Part shown: one piece after another, positions 10,395 through 21,456 of the stretch
Layout: every line of letters starts with the position of its first letter
How positions within the stretch are numbered: the stretch's first letter is position 1
Assembly: GCA_008729055.1 (NCBI GenBank)
Contig: SDUX01000003.1
Span: 620,001-684,000 of the forward strand
DNA: 64,000 bases
DNA from: Pyropia haitanensis
Taxonomy: Eukaryota > Rhodophyta > Bangiophyceae > Bangiales > Bangiaceae
Direction of reading: 5' to 3'
Notes under the pieces: generated by a model
What the model saw: the letters and a program-made list of their open reading frames with translations, nothing else
What the model was told of the DNA's origin: nothing
The model's database searches: none
Position numbers and translations under genes: made by a program

Positions 10395-12251
10395 AGAGGC
10401 TCGTGTGAGGGGCGCGGCGCTGCTGCAGCGCCAGGCACGTGCTGAAATGTACCAGCCGCCGGTGGAACGCTGTCTCGGGCGACCTCGTGTGATTCCCATC
10501 GTCAGCAGCACGTACACGCGCGGTACATTGTTCGTAGACACCAGTTACCAAACGACCCACTCCTCGCCCACACGCCAAAAACACAAGAAAACGTAGACAG
10601 TACGACGGCGGTCGAGGCGCCGCATCCCAGCGGATTGAATGAGCCCAAGTGGCCCCCTGCGGCCCTCTCTGTGCCTCCGACACCCACAGCCGCGGCGGTG
10701 GGTCCGCCCGTCAGCCACTCGTGTCGCCACGGCTCCCCCCACTCCCGCGCAGGGTGCGGTACGGTACGGTGGTCATCCGGGGGCTCTCTTTCCGCCGCCG
10801 CCGCTCCCGCACTGTTTGGCCCACACAACTCGCCCGCCGCGCGCCCCCGTCCGTCGGGCGCGCGCCTGCAAACGACCGTCGCGTGGCGCGTGACTGGCCA
10901 GTCGAGATTTACGCCGCCGCCCCCCCCCCCCGCTCCCGACGTTCCCGCTCCCGACTGGGCGGCAATGGCGCGCAGGGCGACGACAGCGGGGGGCGGCAAC
11001 GGCGCCGCGCCTGCGCGGTCTTTGGGCTGGCGCGGACTGGGAGGTTGACGACGGCCTACGTTGACGCGGCCGGCCTGTTTGGTAGGGGAGGGCGCGGCGG
11101 GCACCCGCGGTTCTCCCCCCGGCGCGCAGACGTTGTACCCTGCACCTCCACCCCCGCCGGTGGCGTCGGCTGGTCGCCCGGCTATGCGCGGGAGGGGGGA
11201 ACCAATGCCACAGCGCCGCGCAACGGTGGGGGCGGGACGAGTGGGCCAGTTGCGTGATGAGGGGCGCGTCGTCGTGGGTGTGGGCCCCACGGGCGCCCGC
11301 TGCTGCGGCCGCCCCGTCCGCGTCTGCTGCCCCCCACACCCGCCGGCGAGAAAGCGAGCATCGTCTGCGGGGGGGGCGCCCCGCCCCGCCCGGAATGTCC
11401 AATAGCGCTGGGTGTGTCCCTCTCCCCGCGCTGGCGCTCGTCGGCGCCCCCGCCCCGCTCGGGTGCCACTGTGACACAACGGAGCGGCGACAGTGTGGGT
11501 CGTGGCGGGCGCGTCGGGTGTGTGTGGCCAAGGCGGTGCCTCGGGCGGCGACGCCCCCCCACCCGCTGTTTTATTCGTTTCCCTGGTTGCTCCCCCCCCC
11601 GCCGCCGTGGCGGCGGGGGCGCGGCCGCGGGGCGGCGGGAGGCGGGGACACCCGCCGGGGTGTCGTTGGCGGTGCGGCACCCCGCGGCCTTCCTTTTTTG
11701 GGCCACCCCCTGTTGGGACGGACACGGCGACGACGGCGGTGGGTCCCCTCGGCCGGGCCGTGTCTCTCCCCGCACGGACCGAGGTGGGGGGGGGGCGGGG
11801 GGAGGCGCGTGGGTCTGCCAGGGCCGAGGTGGGCGGACGTGCACCCATTGAACGTTGGATAGCCGCCGCGCCACCGCCACCGCGTCGTCGAGGTGCGTTC
11901 CCGCGGTCTCCCGGCCACCCCCCGCCGTGGCCATCCCCCGCCTCCCCGGCGGTGCATTGCCGCCCCTCTGCGCCGTCCCGGCTGCTCAATCCCCCCCCCC
12001 CCCGTTTCCAACCGGGAGTCTACCCCGCTCCCGTCGACCGGGGGTGGGAGGGGGCGCTGCGGCGCCCCTCGGTGACGCCGCGGCGGGCCACAGCGGCGGT
12101 GAAGGCGAGGCGGCCCTCCCTGGCACCACCGGCGGTTGACGTTTGCTGGCGGCTGGTTCGGCGGGAGCCCCGCCCGCGCACCCCCCCCCCGCCCTCCCCG
12201 TCTCTTGGTCACCCCGTGTGGTGCGCCCGCGCGGCGCGGCGGCCCTCCCCG
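10395..12251. other. GC-rich intergenic region
   Basis: Only low-complexity, mutually overlapping frames are present here (the longest is antisense, 10502-11989). C-runs occur at 10919-10930 and 11990-12003. The last part is the 5' flank of the myristoylated-protein gene. No gene is supported. Confidence 0.45.
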
Positions 12252-12365
12252 ATGGGGTGCCTCTTCTCCAAGTCCCCCCCCCCCTGCCCTCCCCCCTTCC
12301 CCCCCTCCCGCCCCGCGCATCTGGTGCCGGCGGCGTCGCGGGCTTTGGCGGCGGCGGCGGCGGCA

Positions 12366-12406
<41 letters not shown>

Positions 12407-12997
12407 CCGTCCCCCTCGGCCAACTCGGCGGCGAGCGTCGCCGCCGCGCGCGCCGAGCTCGCCCGCCGCGACGCCGCCCGCCGCCTCGACGGCGGGCGCC
12501 CGCCCGGCGCCCCCCCGGCGGTGGCGGCCGCGCCGGCGGTGCCCTCCCCCCCACGTCGTCGGTGCTCGGCGCGGTGGGCTTCTTTGAGGCCAAGGACGCG
12601 GCGGCGCACACGCCGCCGCCGCTGGTGCCCGTCGCCGCGCCGTCGCCGCCCGCCGCCGCCGGCATCAGCGCGCTCCTCGACGGCTACGAGGCGCGGGAGG
12701 CGGCCGCCCGCGCGCCGCCCGTCCTCGAAGCGGTGGTTGGCGCGCCCGTCGCGGCGGGCGTGCGGGGGGTGCTGGACGGGTACGAGGCGCGGGAGGCGGC
12801 GGCGCGGGCGGTGGGGCCAGAGGAGGCGCGGCACCTGGCGCGGGTGGCGGCGCGGCAGGCGCGGGGGGAGGGGGGGGGGGGGGGGGGGTCGGCCGATGGC
12901 TCCTCCTCGTGGGGGCGCACGTCCCGGGAGGGGGGGGGGGGGGAGGGGGAGGGGATGGGCGCCGGCGGCAGCGGCGGCAGCGGCGGCAGCGGCGGCA

Positions 12998-13047
<50 letters not shown>

Positions 13048-13336
13048 AGTGACCGCACGTCGGGGAGCTGGGGGTGGGCGGCTGACCGTGGCGCGCCGCC
13101 GAGCGCGGGCGCCACCGACGGCCGGGGCGGGGGCGCCCGCCGGCCCGCGTCGACGCCCGCGGCGGCCGCCGCCGCCGCCGGCGGCGGGCGGCCGACGGCG
13201 GGTCCCCCCCCGCCGCGGCGGCCGGCATCGTCGCCGCCAGTGGCACCGCGGGGCGGGGGTGGCGGCGGCGGCGGCGGCGGCGGCGTGCGCGCGCGCGCGT
13301 CGGCGGCGGCGGCGTCGTTGGTCAAGGGCGTCAGCA

Positions 13337-13369
<33 letters not shown>

Positions 13370-13512
13370 GTGGGGGTGGGGGTGGGGGTGGGGGTGGGGG
13401 TGGGGGTGGGGGTGGGGGTGGCGTGCCAGCATCGTCCGCGCGGAGCCGCCGCGGACCAGGGGGTGGCGGCTGGGGGGGGCGCTCGCCCGCCGCGGCGGGC
13501 GTGCGCACGTGA
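12252..13512 (+). CDS. predicted N-myristoylated, glycine-rich protein; frame broken at homopolymers
   Basis: The ATG at 12252 opens MGCLFSKSPPPCPPPFPP. Gly2 with Ser at position 6 and Cys3 is a classic dual N-myristoylation and palmitoylation signal, so a membrane-anchored cytosolic protein is likely. Two frame changes follow, within the GCG-repeat/C-run stretch and near 12542-12552. The continuing protein reads GPSPSANSAASVAAARAELA and later SVLGAVGFFEAKDAAA. A duplicated motif LLDGYEAREAAARA / VLDGYEAREAAARA lies around 12670-12810, followed by a helix rich in Ala/Arg/Glu. The rest is poly-Gly with Ser, encoded by GGC and GGGGGT repeats, ending at the TGA 13510-13512. No known domain is recognised. 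Reality of the gene rests on the N-terminal signal and the conserved-looking repeat. Confidence 0.5.
13369..13424 (+). repeat. GGGGGT hexamer array
   Basis: About nine tandem GGGGGT units lie inside the coding region, where they encode Gly/Val alternation. The guanine runs could form quadruplexes on this strand. Confidence 0.85.
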
Positions 13513-13836
13513 CGGCAGGCCCGGGGGGGGGGGGGCGCGCGTGCCGACGGACCGACGAGGGGAGCCGCCGGCGGGGCGGGTCTGCCGGGTGGTCGGCGGG
13601 CGCGGCCGCGCGGGTGCGCCGTGGGGGGGGTGACGCCCGCCGCCGCCGCCGCGCCGCCGCGCGCGGCGCGCCGCACCTCGGGGGGCCACCCCCCCACGGC
13701 ACACGCCGCCGGCACGGCCGCGCACCGCGGGCGCCGCCGCGCCGCGCCGCGCCGCGCCGTGCCGCGGCGCGGCGCGCCCAAACGACCGTCGCGACGAGGC
13801 CGCGGCGGGACGGCTCGCGCCCGACCGGCGGCCGCC

Positions 13837-13873
<37 letters not shown>

Positions 13874-14355
13874 GCGCACGGCCGCGCGGCGGCCGCGCGG
13901 CGGCCGCGGGCGGCGTCGACGCCGCCGCGCAGCCGCGGGCGGCGCGGGTCGCCGACGCGGCCGCCGCCACCCGCCGGCGCTCCCGCCCGGCGCCGCGCGC
14001 GCGGCGGCGGCGGCGGCGGCCGCCGCCGCGCGCGCCGCCGCCGCCGCCGCGGCGGCAGTGGCGAGCCGCCGCCGCGGCGCGGCGGCGCGCCGCGCCGCGC
14101 GGCGGTGCCGGGATCGCCACTGGCCGGCGTGGGTGGTGCGTGCCGTCGCGTTTTTTTTTTTTTTGTTTTTTTTTTTTGTGGCTGCGTCGCGCGCCGCCCG
14201 CCGCCCCCCCCCCCCGCCGTCGCAGCAGCCGGCCGCCCCTCCCTCTCCCTCCCCCCCCCCCCCCCCCCACCCCTGCTCCGCGTCGCCGGTCTGGGCGTCT
14301 GCCCCCCATTCCTCCCCCCCCCCCCCCCCCGCCGCCCACGCGCGGCGGCGGCGGC
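13513..14355. other. CG-microsatellite intergenic region
   Basis: The region between the convergent myristoylated-protein and TAF6 genes is almost pure GC (CGCCG/GCGGC repeats) apart from two runs of T at 14149-14177. Very long open frames on both strands here reflect the lack of A/T-containing stop codons, not genes. Confidence 0.55.
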
Positions 14356-14495
14356 TCACAGCCCCGGCCCCTCGACAAACAGGTCGCTGTGGGCAACGAG
14401 CAGCGCCAGCAGCCGCCGCCGCGCGCGCACGCGGCGGCGGCCCGCCGCGGCGGCCGCGGCGGTGGCCGCCACCCCCGCCGCCGCGCCCGCCGCCG

Positions 14496-14543
<48 letters not shown>

Positions 14544-15198
14544 GCCCCGCCGCCGGCGGCGCGGCACCGGCAGCGGGCGGCGGGGCGGCGGCGCCGTCGG
14601 CGCCCCGCGGCCGCTTGCCGCCGGGCGCGTCGGCCGCGTCGGCGGGGGACCCGCCGGCGGCGGCCGCGGCGGCGGCGGCGGTCGGCGCGGCGGCGGCGGC
14701 GGCGGCGTCGTCCCGCGGCCGCTTGCGGCGCGGCGTCGTCCCGCCGCGGGGCACGCCGTCGGCCACGTCCGCGTCGGTGGCGGCCGCCTCGGCCGCCGCC
14801 CACACCGCCGCGACCGCGTGGCGCGCCGCCCCCGCCACCGCCGTCATCACCGCCGTCACCGCCGCGCGGCTCGCCGCGCGCGCCGCGGCGCCAGCGACGA
14901 CCGCCTCCCCCCCCCCCCCCCCCCCCCACACGCGCGGCCACCGCCGGCGGCGGCGCCACCCCCCCCCGCCCCCCCGTCCGCCCCTGCCGCCGCGGCCGCC
15001 ACCACCGTCGCGCGGTGCCACTCGGCGGCGAGCCGCGCGAGCAGCCCGTGGAGCGCCGGCAGCAGCCCGTCCCGCACCGCCGGCCGGCCGAGCGCGGTGA
15101 GCGTCACCACCCCCCCGTACGCGACCGCCAGCGGCGCGCCGGGCGTCGCGACCGCCACCGCCGCGGTCGCCGTCGCGCGTGCGCGGGCGGCGGCCTTG

Positions 15199-15247
<49 letters not shown>

Positions 15248-15984
15248 GCCCCGCCGCCGCCGCCGCGGCACCGGCAGCGGGCGGCGCCGCGGCAGCCGCC
15301 GCGGCGGCGGCGCCCTCGACCGCCCGCACCGCGTCGGCAATGGCGGCGGCGGCGGCGTCGCGGCGGGACCAGCCGCCGCCGCCGACGGTCGGCGCCGCGC
15401 CGAGCGCCGCCGACAGCAGCGCGGGGAGCAGGTGCACGGCGAGGCCGTCCGCGTCGCCGGCGGGGGTGCGGCGGAGGATGGCGCGCGCGAGGCGCGTCGC
15501 GACGAGCAGCCGCGCCTCGGCGTCGGGGGGGGGGAGGGGGAGCGGGCGGCACCGCCGTGGTCGCCCCCAGGTGCAAGGGAGGGGCGGGGCGGGAGGGGGG
15601 AGCGGGCGGAGCCGCCCCCCGCCGCGTCGACGGCCGCCGCCGTGGCCGTCGCCGCCGCCGTGGACGCCGCCGCCGCCGCCGCGACGGCAGCGGTGGCCGC
15701 GTCCTCGGCAGCGGCGGCGGCGGGGGCCCCCCCCGGGGGCTCCCGGCAGGCGCTCAGCACCACCGCCTGCACCCACCGAGCAAGCGCCGGCAGCACCGGC
15801 CGGACGGCCGTCGCGGTCGCGACGCCCGCCAGGATCGCGTCCACCGCCGCCGCCTCGCCGCTGCCGAGCGCGCCCACCGCCGACGCGTAGTAGGCGGCGA
15901 GCGCGCGGCGGGTGCGGGCCGACAGGCAGCCGCCGCCGCCCCCCCCGCCCGCCCCCCCACCCAGGCCGCCCCCACCACCACCAC

Positions 15985-16027
<43 letters not shown>

Positions 16028-16354
16028 CCGCCACGGGCGCGCCCGCGAGACGAGGAGCCCCGTGGGCGCGGCGGCAACGTCATCGACGCCCACCTCGAGC
16101 CGGTCATCCGTCGGCACCCCCCCCGCGGCGAGCCACCGGGCGGTCGGCGACGGCGGCGCGGCGGCGGGCGGGACGGGCGCGGCGGCAACGACCAGCAGCC
16201 GCACCACCGGGTCGGCGGCGACCCACAGGCCGCCGCCCGCCGCGGGGACCGCCCGCCATGGTGACGGCCGCTCGGCACCCCCCCCGCCGCCGCCGCCGCC
16301 GCTGCCGCTGCCGCCACCACCACCCCCCCCCCCCCACCACCACCCCCACCACCC

Positions 16355-16385
<31 letters not shown>

Positions 16386-16759
16386 CGCCACCGGCGGTGC
16401 CACCGGCGGCGGCACCCCCCCCCCCCCCCCCCCCCCACCCCCCCCCCCCAGCCCTCCCCAAACCCCGGCGGCACGTGCGCCGACCGCGGCGGCGGGAGCC
16501 CCACGACCGGCGCGGCGGTGCGGTGGCGGAGCGCGGCGGCCACGTCCGCGACGCCCAGCGTCGTCGACCGGCGGTGGCGCATAAACGCGGCGGCGGCGGC
16601 GAGGAGCGCGCCGAGGCGCGCGTCGACCGCCGCCGCCGCCGCCGCGGCGGCCGCGTCGTCGCGGAGCGACCCGACGGCGGGCGTCGCCTCGGCAATGACG
16701 CGGAGGGCGTCGGGCGGGAGCGCCAGGGGGGGGGGGGGGGGGGAGGGGGGGGGGGGCAT
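14356..16759 (-). CDS. TAF6: transcription initiation factor TFIID subunit 6
   Basis: The ATG at 16759 opens MPPPPSPPPPPLALPPDALR. The N-terminus is a TAF6 histone fold: LPPDALRVIAEATPAVGSLR, then AAAAFMRHRRSTTLGVADVA and AALRHRTAAPVVGLP, matching the human pattern ending LR-x-x-x-x-PLYG. TAF6 pairs with TAF9 through this fold in TFIID. After Gly/Pro-rich linkers comes LSARTRRALAAYYASAVGAL (TAF6 C-terminal HEAT domain start), then LLPALLSAALG and PLAVAYGGVVTLTALG, equivalent to the PLYGAIAGLxELG segment. The frame changes at the G-run near 15528-15540 and the C-run near 14908-14926. The protein ends HSDLFVEGPGL. It carries about 790 residues with large Ala, Gly and Pro expansions, notably poly-Gly near residue 250. 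The assignment is secure; the linkers are not. Confidence 0.82.
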
Positions 16760-17882
16760 CGTTGGGGGACTGCACCCGGGGGGGGGGGGGGGGCGGCAGG
16801 CAGCGGCAGGGAGCGGTAGGCAGAGGAGCGCGGGAAAAAAGAGGAGGGGGGAGTTGGGGGGGGGGGGCGCCGCGCCCGCGCCGCCGCCGGCTGTAGGCGG
16901 GGGACGCGGGGCGGCCGCGGGGCGGCGCCCAGCGCGGGCCACGCCGCGGTGGCGCGCGCGTCGACGGCCAGCCCGACGCAACGCGCGCGGGCGCGGCGCG
17001 GATCCATCCCTCGGGACCAGGTCAATACTTCCAAAACGCAGCAGCAGTTATCCAATGTATATACAGCCAATGCCTCGCGGCCTTGGGAAAACCGCACCGG
17101 GACCGAACGATAATTGCCACGTGTTTTATACCCCGGAACTCCCACCGCACGGTCGCGCCGCGGCGCGGTCGCGGTCCACGTCGGCCGCCGGCCACCGCCC
17201 GCCCCGTCCCCGCCGTCTGCCGTGCGCACGGGCGGTCGCGGCGCGGGTACGGGGTGACCCCCCCCCCCCTGGGGTCCCCGTCGACCGCCGCGCGTCGCCA
17301 GTTGCGCACGCGCGCGGGCCTGCGCCGCGCGCAACGCGGGCGGTCTGTTCTTTGTCGTGGGGAGGGAGGAGGGGCGGACGGCGGCACCGGCGGCGGCGGC
17401 GGCGCAGCTCGCGGCCGCGCCCCGGCCTGCGCGCGGTGGCGTCGCCGCGGCGTGGGCGTGCCAAAGAAAAAGAGTCCTCTCGCTGGCGTGACCAATTCTC
17501 CTCTGTTTTTTTTTGGACGCTGCCCGCGCGCCGCCGCCACCGGGGACGCCTTGACTGGCACAGGCGCCATGCCGCGCGCGGCTGCGGCCGTGTGGCAACG
17601 GCGCGGCCGGCAGAGGTTGGGTGCATGCGGCGCCCGCCGGTGGTATCGCCCGCCGCGCTCGGCCTGGCACCAATGCCCCCCACTGGCCAGCCGCGTCGAC
17701 GGACGCGTCTGCCCTTCCCGGCCGCTCCACACGGCGCGCACCCCTCCTGTGCAGCGGCTGCTCGCCGAGCCCGTCGTCCACGGCTCTCCCACACGGATCC
17801 CCACAGCACGCGGCCGTGCCGACGCGCGCCGCCCCCCCTCCCCCCCCCCCCCCCCCAGCGCAACACGCGTGTCCCCCCCACC
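16760..17882. other. divergent promoter region
   Basis: This interval separates the start codons of TAF6 (-) and the radical-SAM gene (+). An AT-richer island at 17024-17140 includes TATATAC and stands out from the surrounding GC. A T-run at 17505-17513 is also present. The open frames crossing the region are low-complexity extensions; no gene is supported. Confidence 0.45.
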
Positions 17883-19277
17883 ATGCCCCGCATTCCACCC
17901 GCGTCGCTGCGCGGCCGGGAGCTCCTCCTCGTCGGCCTCGACTGGCTCCGCCCCGGCCGCGACCCGCCCGTGTCGCTCGCCAACGCGAGCATCGCCGCCG
18001 CCGCCGCCGGCGTCGCCCCCCGCGTCGCCGTGCACACGCTCGCCGTCAACGCGCCCGGCTTTGACCTGCCCGCCGCGCTGCAGGCCGTCCGGCCCGCCAC
18101 GGCCGACCCGCTCATTGGCGTCGGCGCGTACGTGTGGGCGGAGCGGCTGGTCGCGCCGGCTGTCGCGGCGCTCGCGGCGGCCTACCCGCGCGCGGCGGTC
18201 GTCGTGGGTGGGCCGCAGGTGACGTACGCGCCGGCAGGGGACTACCTGTCGCGGGCGTACCCGGCCGCGCACGGCTTTGTGCGTGGCGCGGGGGAGGGGG
18301 TGCTGCGGGCCCTCCTCGCGGGCGTCCGCGACGATGGCAACGACGGCGGCCGCGGCGCCACGCCGGCGGGCTACCACCCCGCCGGAGAGGTGGACGACGG
18401 CACCCCGGCGTCGGTGACGGCGACGGCAGCGGCGGGCGTCACGGACGCGGTGTCGTCGTCGCCGCTGCTCAGCGGCTGGCTGCCGCCGCGCCCGTTCCTC
18501 CGCTGGGAGACCTCCCGCGGCTGCCCCTTCCGCTGCGCGTTTTGTGCGCACAAGGACGTGGCCGGCCGGCGCGCGTCGCTGCCGTCGCCGCGTGTTGCCG
18601 CGGAAGCGGACTGGCTCGCCGCCCGCTCCATCGAAGGCACCGTCAGGGACGTGGCGGTAACGGACCCGACCTTCAACGCCGGGCCGTCCCACCTGGGCGT
18701 CCTTGACCGCCTCGCGGTGGGCGGCTACCGCGGTGCCCTCTCCCTCCAGTGCCGTGCTGAGATGCTGACGCCCGCCTTCCTCGACGCCGTCGCCCGGCTG
18801 CGCGCCACCGCCGACGTAACGCTTGAGTTTGGGGTGCAGACCGTCGTACGCGCCGAGCAGGTGGTCATCGAGCGGCCTGCCAATATGCGGCGGGTGGATG
18901 ACGGGCTGGCGGCGCTCAACGCGGCGGGGGTTCCTTACGAAGTGAGCCTCATCTATGGCCTCCCCGGCCAGACGGTCGCGTCGTTTGGGCGCTCCCTCGA
19001 CTGGGCCACCGCCACCGCCGGCCGCCACGTGACCGGACGGGCGCGCGTCGTCGCGTGGCCGCTGATGCTTCTCCGCGGGACGGCCCTCCACGCCCGGTCG
19101 AGGGAGCTGCGGCTTGTGACCAGCGACGCGGCGGGGGTGGACGTGTCGGCGCGGGTGGGGAGCCCCATCCCGCACGTGGTCGCGTCGCCGTCCTTTAGCG
19201 TCGGCGACTGGAAGGAGATGGCGCGCATGGCGGACGCCGCCGCCGCCGCCACGGCGGCACCTGCCCAAATTGGATGA
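17883..19277 (+). CDS. B12-binding domain / radical-SAM enzyme, bacterial type
   Basis: A single-exon gene of 464 residues. I chose the ATG at 17883 because homology-like sequence begins at once (LLLVGLDWLRPGRDPPVSLA); the frame stays open far upstream only through GC-rich DNA. Residues about 10-140 form a B12-binding-like Rossmann domain with VVVGGPQVTYAP and a following GAGEG motif. The DxHxxG motif of true cobalamin binders is not evident. Residues about 205-440 are a radical-SAM (Elp3/MiaB-like) domain: SRGCPFRCAFCAHK has the CX3CX2C cluster ligands (Cys214, 218, 221), and YEVSLIYGLPGQTVASF is the conserved SAM-site strand. Such proteins are typical of bacteria, where substrates are often unknown. 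I infer bacterial ancestry; the substrate cannot be named. No transit peptide is obvious. Confidence 0.85.
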   Translation: MPRIPPASLRGRELLLVGLDWLRPGRDPPVSLANASIAAAAAGVAPRVAVHTLAVNAPGFDLPAALQAVRPATADPLIGVGAYVWAERLVAPAVAALAAAYPRAAVVVGGPQVTYAPAGDYLSRAYPAAHGFVRGAGEGVLRALLAGVRDDGNDGGRGATPAGYHPAGEVDDGTPASVTATAAAGVTDAVSSSPLLSGWLPPRPFLRWETSRGCPFRCAFCAHKDVAGRRASLPSPRVAAEADWLAARSIEGTVRDVAVTDPTFNAGPSHLGVLDRLAVGGYRGALSLQCRAEMLTPAFLDAVARLRATADVTLEFGVQTVVRAEQVVIERPANMRRVDDGLAALNAAGVPYEVSLIYGLPGQTVASFGRSLDWATATAGRHVTGRARVVAWPLMLLRGTALHARSRELRLVTSDAAGVDVSARVGSPIPHVVASPSFSVGDWKEMARMADAAAAATAAPAQIG

Positions 19278-19950
19278 GGAGGGGAGGCGGGACGGGGCGG
19301 TGAGATGGAGGAATGGGTAGTAAACAGCCAACCGCGACTGCTCCCAGGGGCGCTTCGTACCTGCCGTCGCCGCATGCTCTGTACCGTCACCTGCGACACC
19401 CAGCCGTCGCTACGGCCGGGAGGGTGCCAGTGCGGCCAGCTGGGCTGCCAGGCCACACACGTCGCCGTCAGCCCAACCAGTTACCCCCACCCACCCTCAC
19501 CACGGTCCCCAAGTACCCCCGCGCTTCCTTGCCCAGACCGCCCCCCCCGCCGGCCTCCCCCAGCTCCAGCTGTATTTCTGGGGCCGAACATTGCGCGTCT
19601 TTCTTTCCATGTTCCTACATCTACTTGATTTAAGAAAAACTATTTTCAGCTTCTACTAAATTTTAGCCATCTGGCCACGGCTTGGCTGCGCCCTGTCACC
19701 TGTGCGCGCGTGCGAGGCAGGGCCGTCGCCTGGTACCCCACACGGCACCCCCCCGACGCGGACGCCGCGGCGTGTCTGCGCGGCGACCCTCTGGCGGTGG
19801 GGCGCGGCGCCGCATGGCTCGGCCGCGCGGGACGCCTGGTGGGGGGGAAGTCGTGGTGGACCCCACCGCGCCGCCGGCGGCCGCCCCGCCCGCCGGGCGC
19901 ACCTTGCACGGCGGCGGCGCGCCAAGGCGGTGGCGCGCCCCGCCTCCCAC
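19278..19950. other. convergent 3' flanks
   Basis: The radical-SAM gene (+) and the potassium channel gene (-) converge here. The interval 19580-19680 is AT-richer, consistent with 3' untranslated sequence. No gene or RNA is recognised. Confidence 0.45.
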
Positions 19951-21456
19951 TCAGTCGTCTTCGTCGTACAGCGCCACCTCCCCCGCGTCAATCCCCCCAC
20001 TCCCGTCCGCGTCGAGCTCGGCAAACCGCCGGCGGATGGCCGCCACCTCCTCCTGCGACGTCTTGCCGAGGCCGACGAGCACCGCTGCGAGGTACTCGGT
20101 CTCGTCAATGACGCCGTCGCCGTCCGTGTCGGCCGCCGCAAAGTCCGCCGTGCTCATCCGGTCGGCGAGCAGCCGCGCGCGGAGGCGCGCCTGCCCCACC
20201 CCGAGCCGCCACTCGACGCCGTCCGCGACGGTACGGGCAAAGCCGAGCGACGCGACGAGCAGCCAGCCAATGGCAAACGCCTTGCCCGCCTCCGAGTGGG
20301 GCACCACGTCGCCATAGCCGAGTGTACTCGCCGTGACGACGAGGAAGTAGAGCGTGTCGATGGGGGAGAGGGAGAGGAGGCGGCTAAACACCAAACCGCC
20401 CAGCAGCGCCGTCAGCGCAAACGCCAGGGCCGACGCGGCAAACGCCTGCCGCAGGCTCTGCACCTGCGCGCATCCCCACTCGCCGCCGTCATCATCCTCT
20501 GACGAGGCGGCGTCCCCGCTTCCGCGGGAAGCCCCCCCGGCCTCTACCGCCGACGCGGCCGCCGCGGCCGCGCGGGCGGCCTTTGGGGACAGCCGCGCCG
20601 CGGCGTCCGAGGCGGCCAGCAGCAGCCGCTGCTGCCGCTCGGCCAGCTGGTCGACGAGCCCGCTGAGCACCCCGCCCACGGCGGCCACACTTACTACCAC
20701 GTACGCGCACACAAACAGCTTGGATGCCGGCGTTGTCGCCACGTAGTCCCCATACCCTACCGTCGTCGCGGTCGAGACGGCCCAGTAGAGACCGTCGAGG
20801 AACGTCGCCCGGTCGAGCGCACCTCCCCCCGCGGCTGCCGCCTCTGCTGCCACCTCACCACCCCCCGCAGCCACTGCCGCCGCGTCGGGGGCGGCCAGGT
20901 AGGTGTACAGCACAGCGCCAACGAGCAGGTGTACCGCCACGGCGGCAACAGCGCCCACGACGGGCGGCGGGCGCAGTTGCCGCACCGACCGCCATACCTG
21001 CTCGACCCGCCCGCCGGCGGAGGGGGGAGAGGCGGAGGCGGAGGCGGAGGCGGTGGCGGAGGCGGAGGCAGAAGCGGAGGGGGAGGGCTGGCCGGGTGCG
21101 GGCGCCGCCGACGAGCCCCCAGCCCCGCCCGCCCGGGGGGAACCCCCCTGGTCGCCCTGCCGGGCGGTTGCCTCGGGGGGGCGTCGCGCAGTGGCGGGGG
21201 GGTGACCGGTTTGGGAGCCGGCAGGCGATGGCGGGTGCGACCGCCAGCCCAGCAGGCGCCGCTCGGCGGGCAGGGGCAGGAAGCGTGAGGACGGCAGGGG
21301 GATGGGTCGCCGGCTGGTTGTGACAGTGGCGGTACGGGGGAGGGAGAAGGGGAACGTTGACGCGGGTACAAAGAGCACCGCCGTGGGCGCAGCGGGGGCC
21401 AGCGGGCGGCGACGGCCGCCGCCACGGCCGGTCGCTGCCACCTGGTAGGGCGCCAT
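19951..21456 (-). CDS. two-pore-domain potassium channel with C-terminal EF hands (TPK type)
   Basis: The ATG at 21456 gives 501 residues (MAPYQVAATGRGGGRRRPLA). The first 165 residues are Pro/Ser/Ala-rich. Then come four membrane segments in two pairs: VVGAVAAVAVHLLVGAVLYT and LFVCAYVVVSVAAVGGVL flank pore 1 with filter TVGYGD (about residue 231); FAASALAFALTALLGGLVF and AFAIGWLLVASLGFA flank pore 2 with filter TLGYGD (about 376). Two canonical EF-hand loops follow, DTDGDGVIDETE (about 441) and DADGSGGIDAGE (about 481). This is the architecture of plant TPK channels, which carry Ca2+-regulated K+ current in vacuolar or other membranes. No plant-type 14-3-3 site is evident. A (GGCGGA)n-like stretch at 21025-21085 encodes an Ala/Ser repeat. 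Upstream in-frame starts exist but add only low-complexity sequence. Confidence 0.9.
   Translation of the reverse strand: MAPYQVAATGRGGGRRRPLAPAAPTAVLFVPASTFPFSLPRTATVTTSRRPIPLPSSRFLPLPAERRLLGWRSHPPSPAGSQTGHPPATARRPPEATARQGDQGGSPRAGGAGGSSAAPAPGQPSPSASASASATASASASASPPSAGGRVEQVWRSVRQLRPPPVVGAVAAVAVHLLVGAVLYTYLAAPDAAAVAAGGGEVAAEAAAAGGGALDRATFLDGLYWAVSTATTVGYGDYVATTPASKLFVCAYVVVSVAAVGGVLSGLVDQLAERQQRLLLAASDAAARLSPKAARAAAAAASAVEAGGASRGSGDAASSEDDDGGEWGCAQVQSLRQAFAASALAFALTALLGGLVFSRLLSLSPIDTLYFLVVTASTLGYGDVVPHSEAGKAFAIGWLLVASLGFARTVADGVEWRLGVGQARLRARLLADRMSTADFAAADTDGDGVIDETEYLAAVLVGLGKTSQEEVAAIRRRFAELDADGSGGIDAGEVALYDEDD

Noticed and set aside
13369..13424. Telomeric repeat
   Set aside because: The array is short, internal and within an open reading frame; nothing suggests a chromosome end.
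13509..16584. Plus-strand open frames of 790-990 codons
   Set aside because: They run antisense to TAF6 through almost pure GC sequence with few possible stop codons, are Arg/Pro/Ala-rich, and contain no conserved motif. The minus strand carries the TAF6 histone fold.
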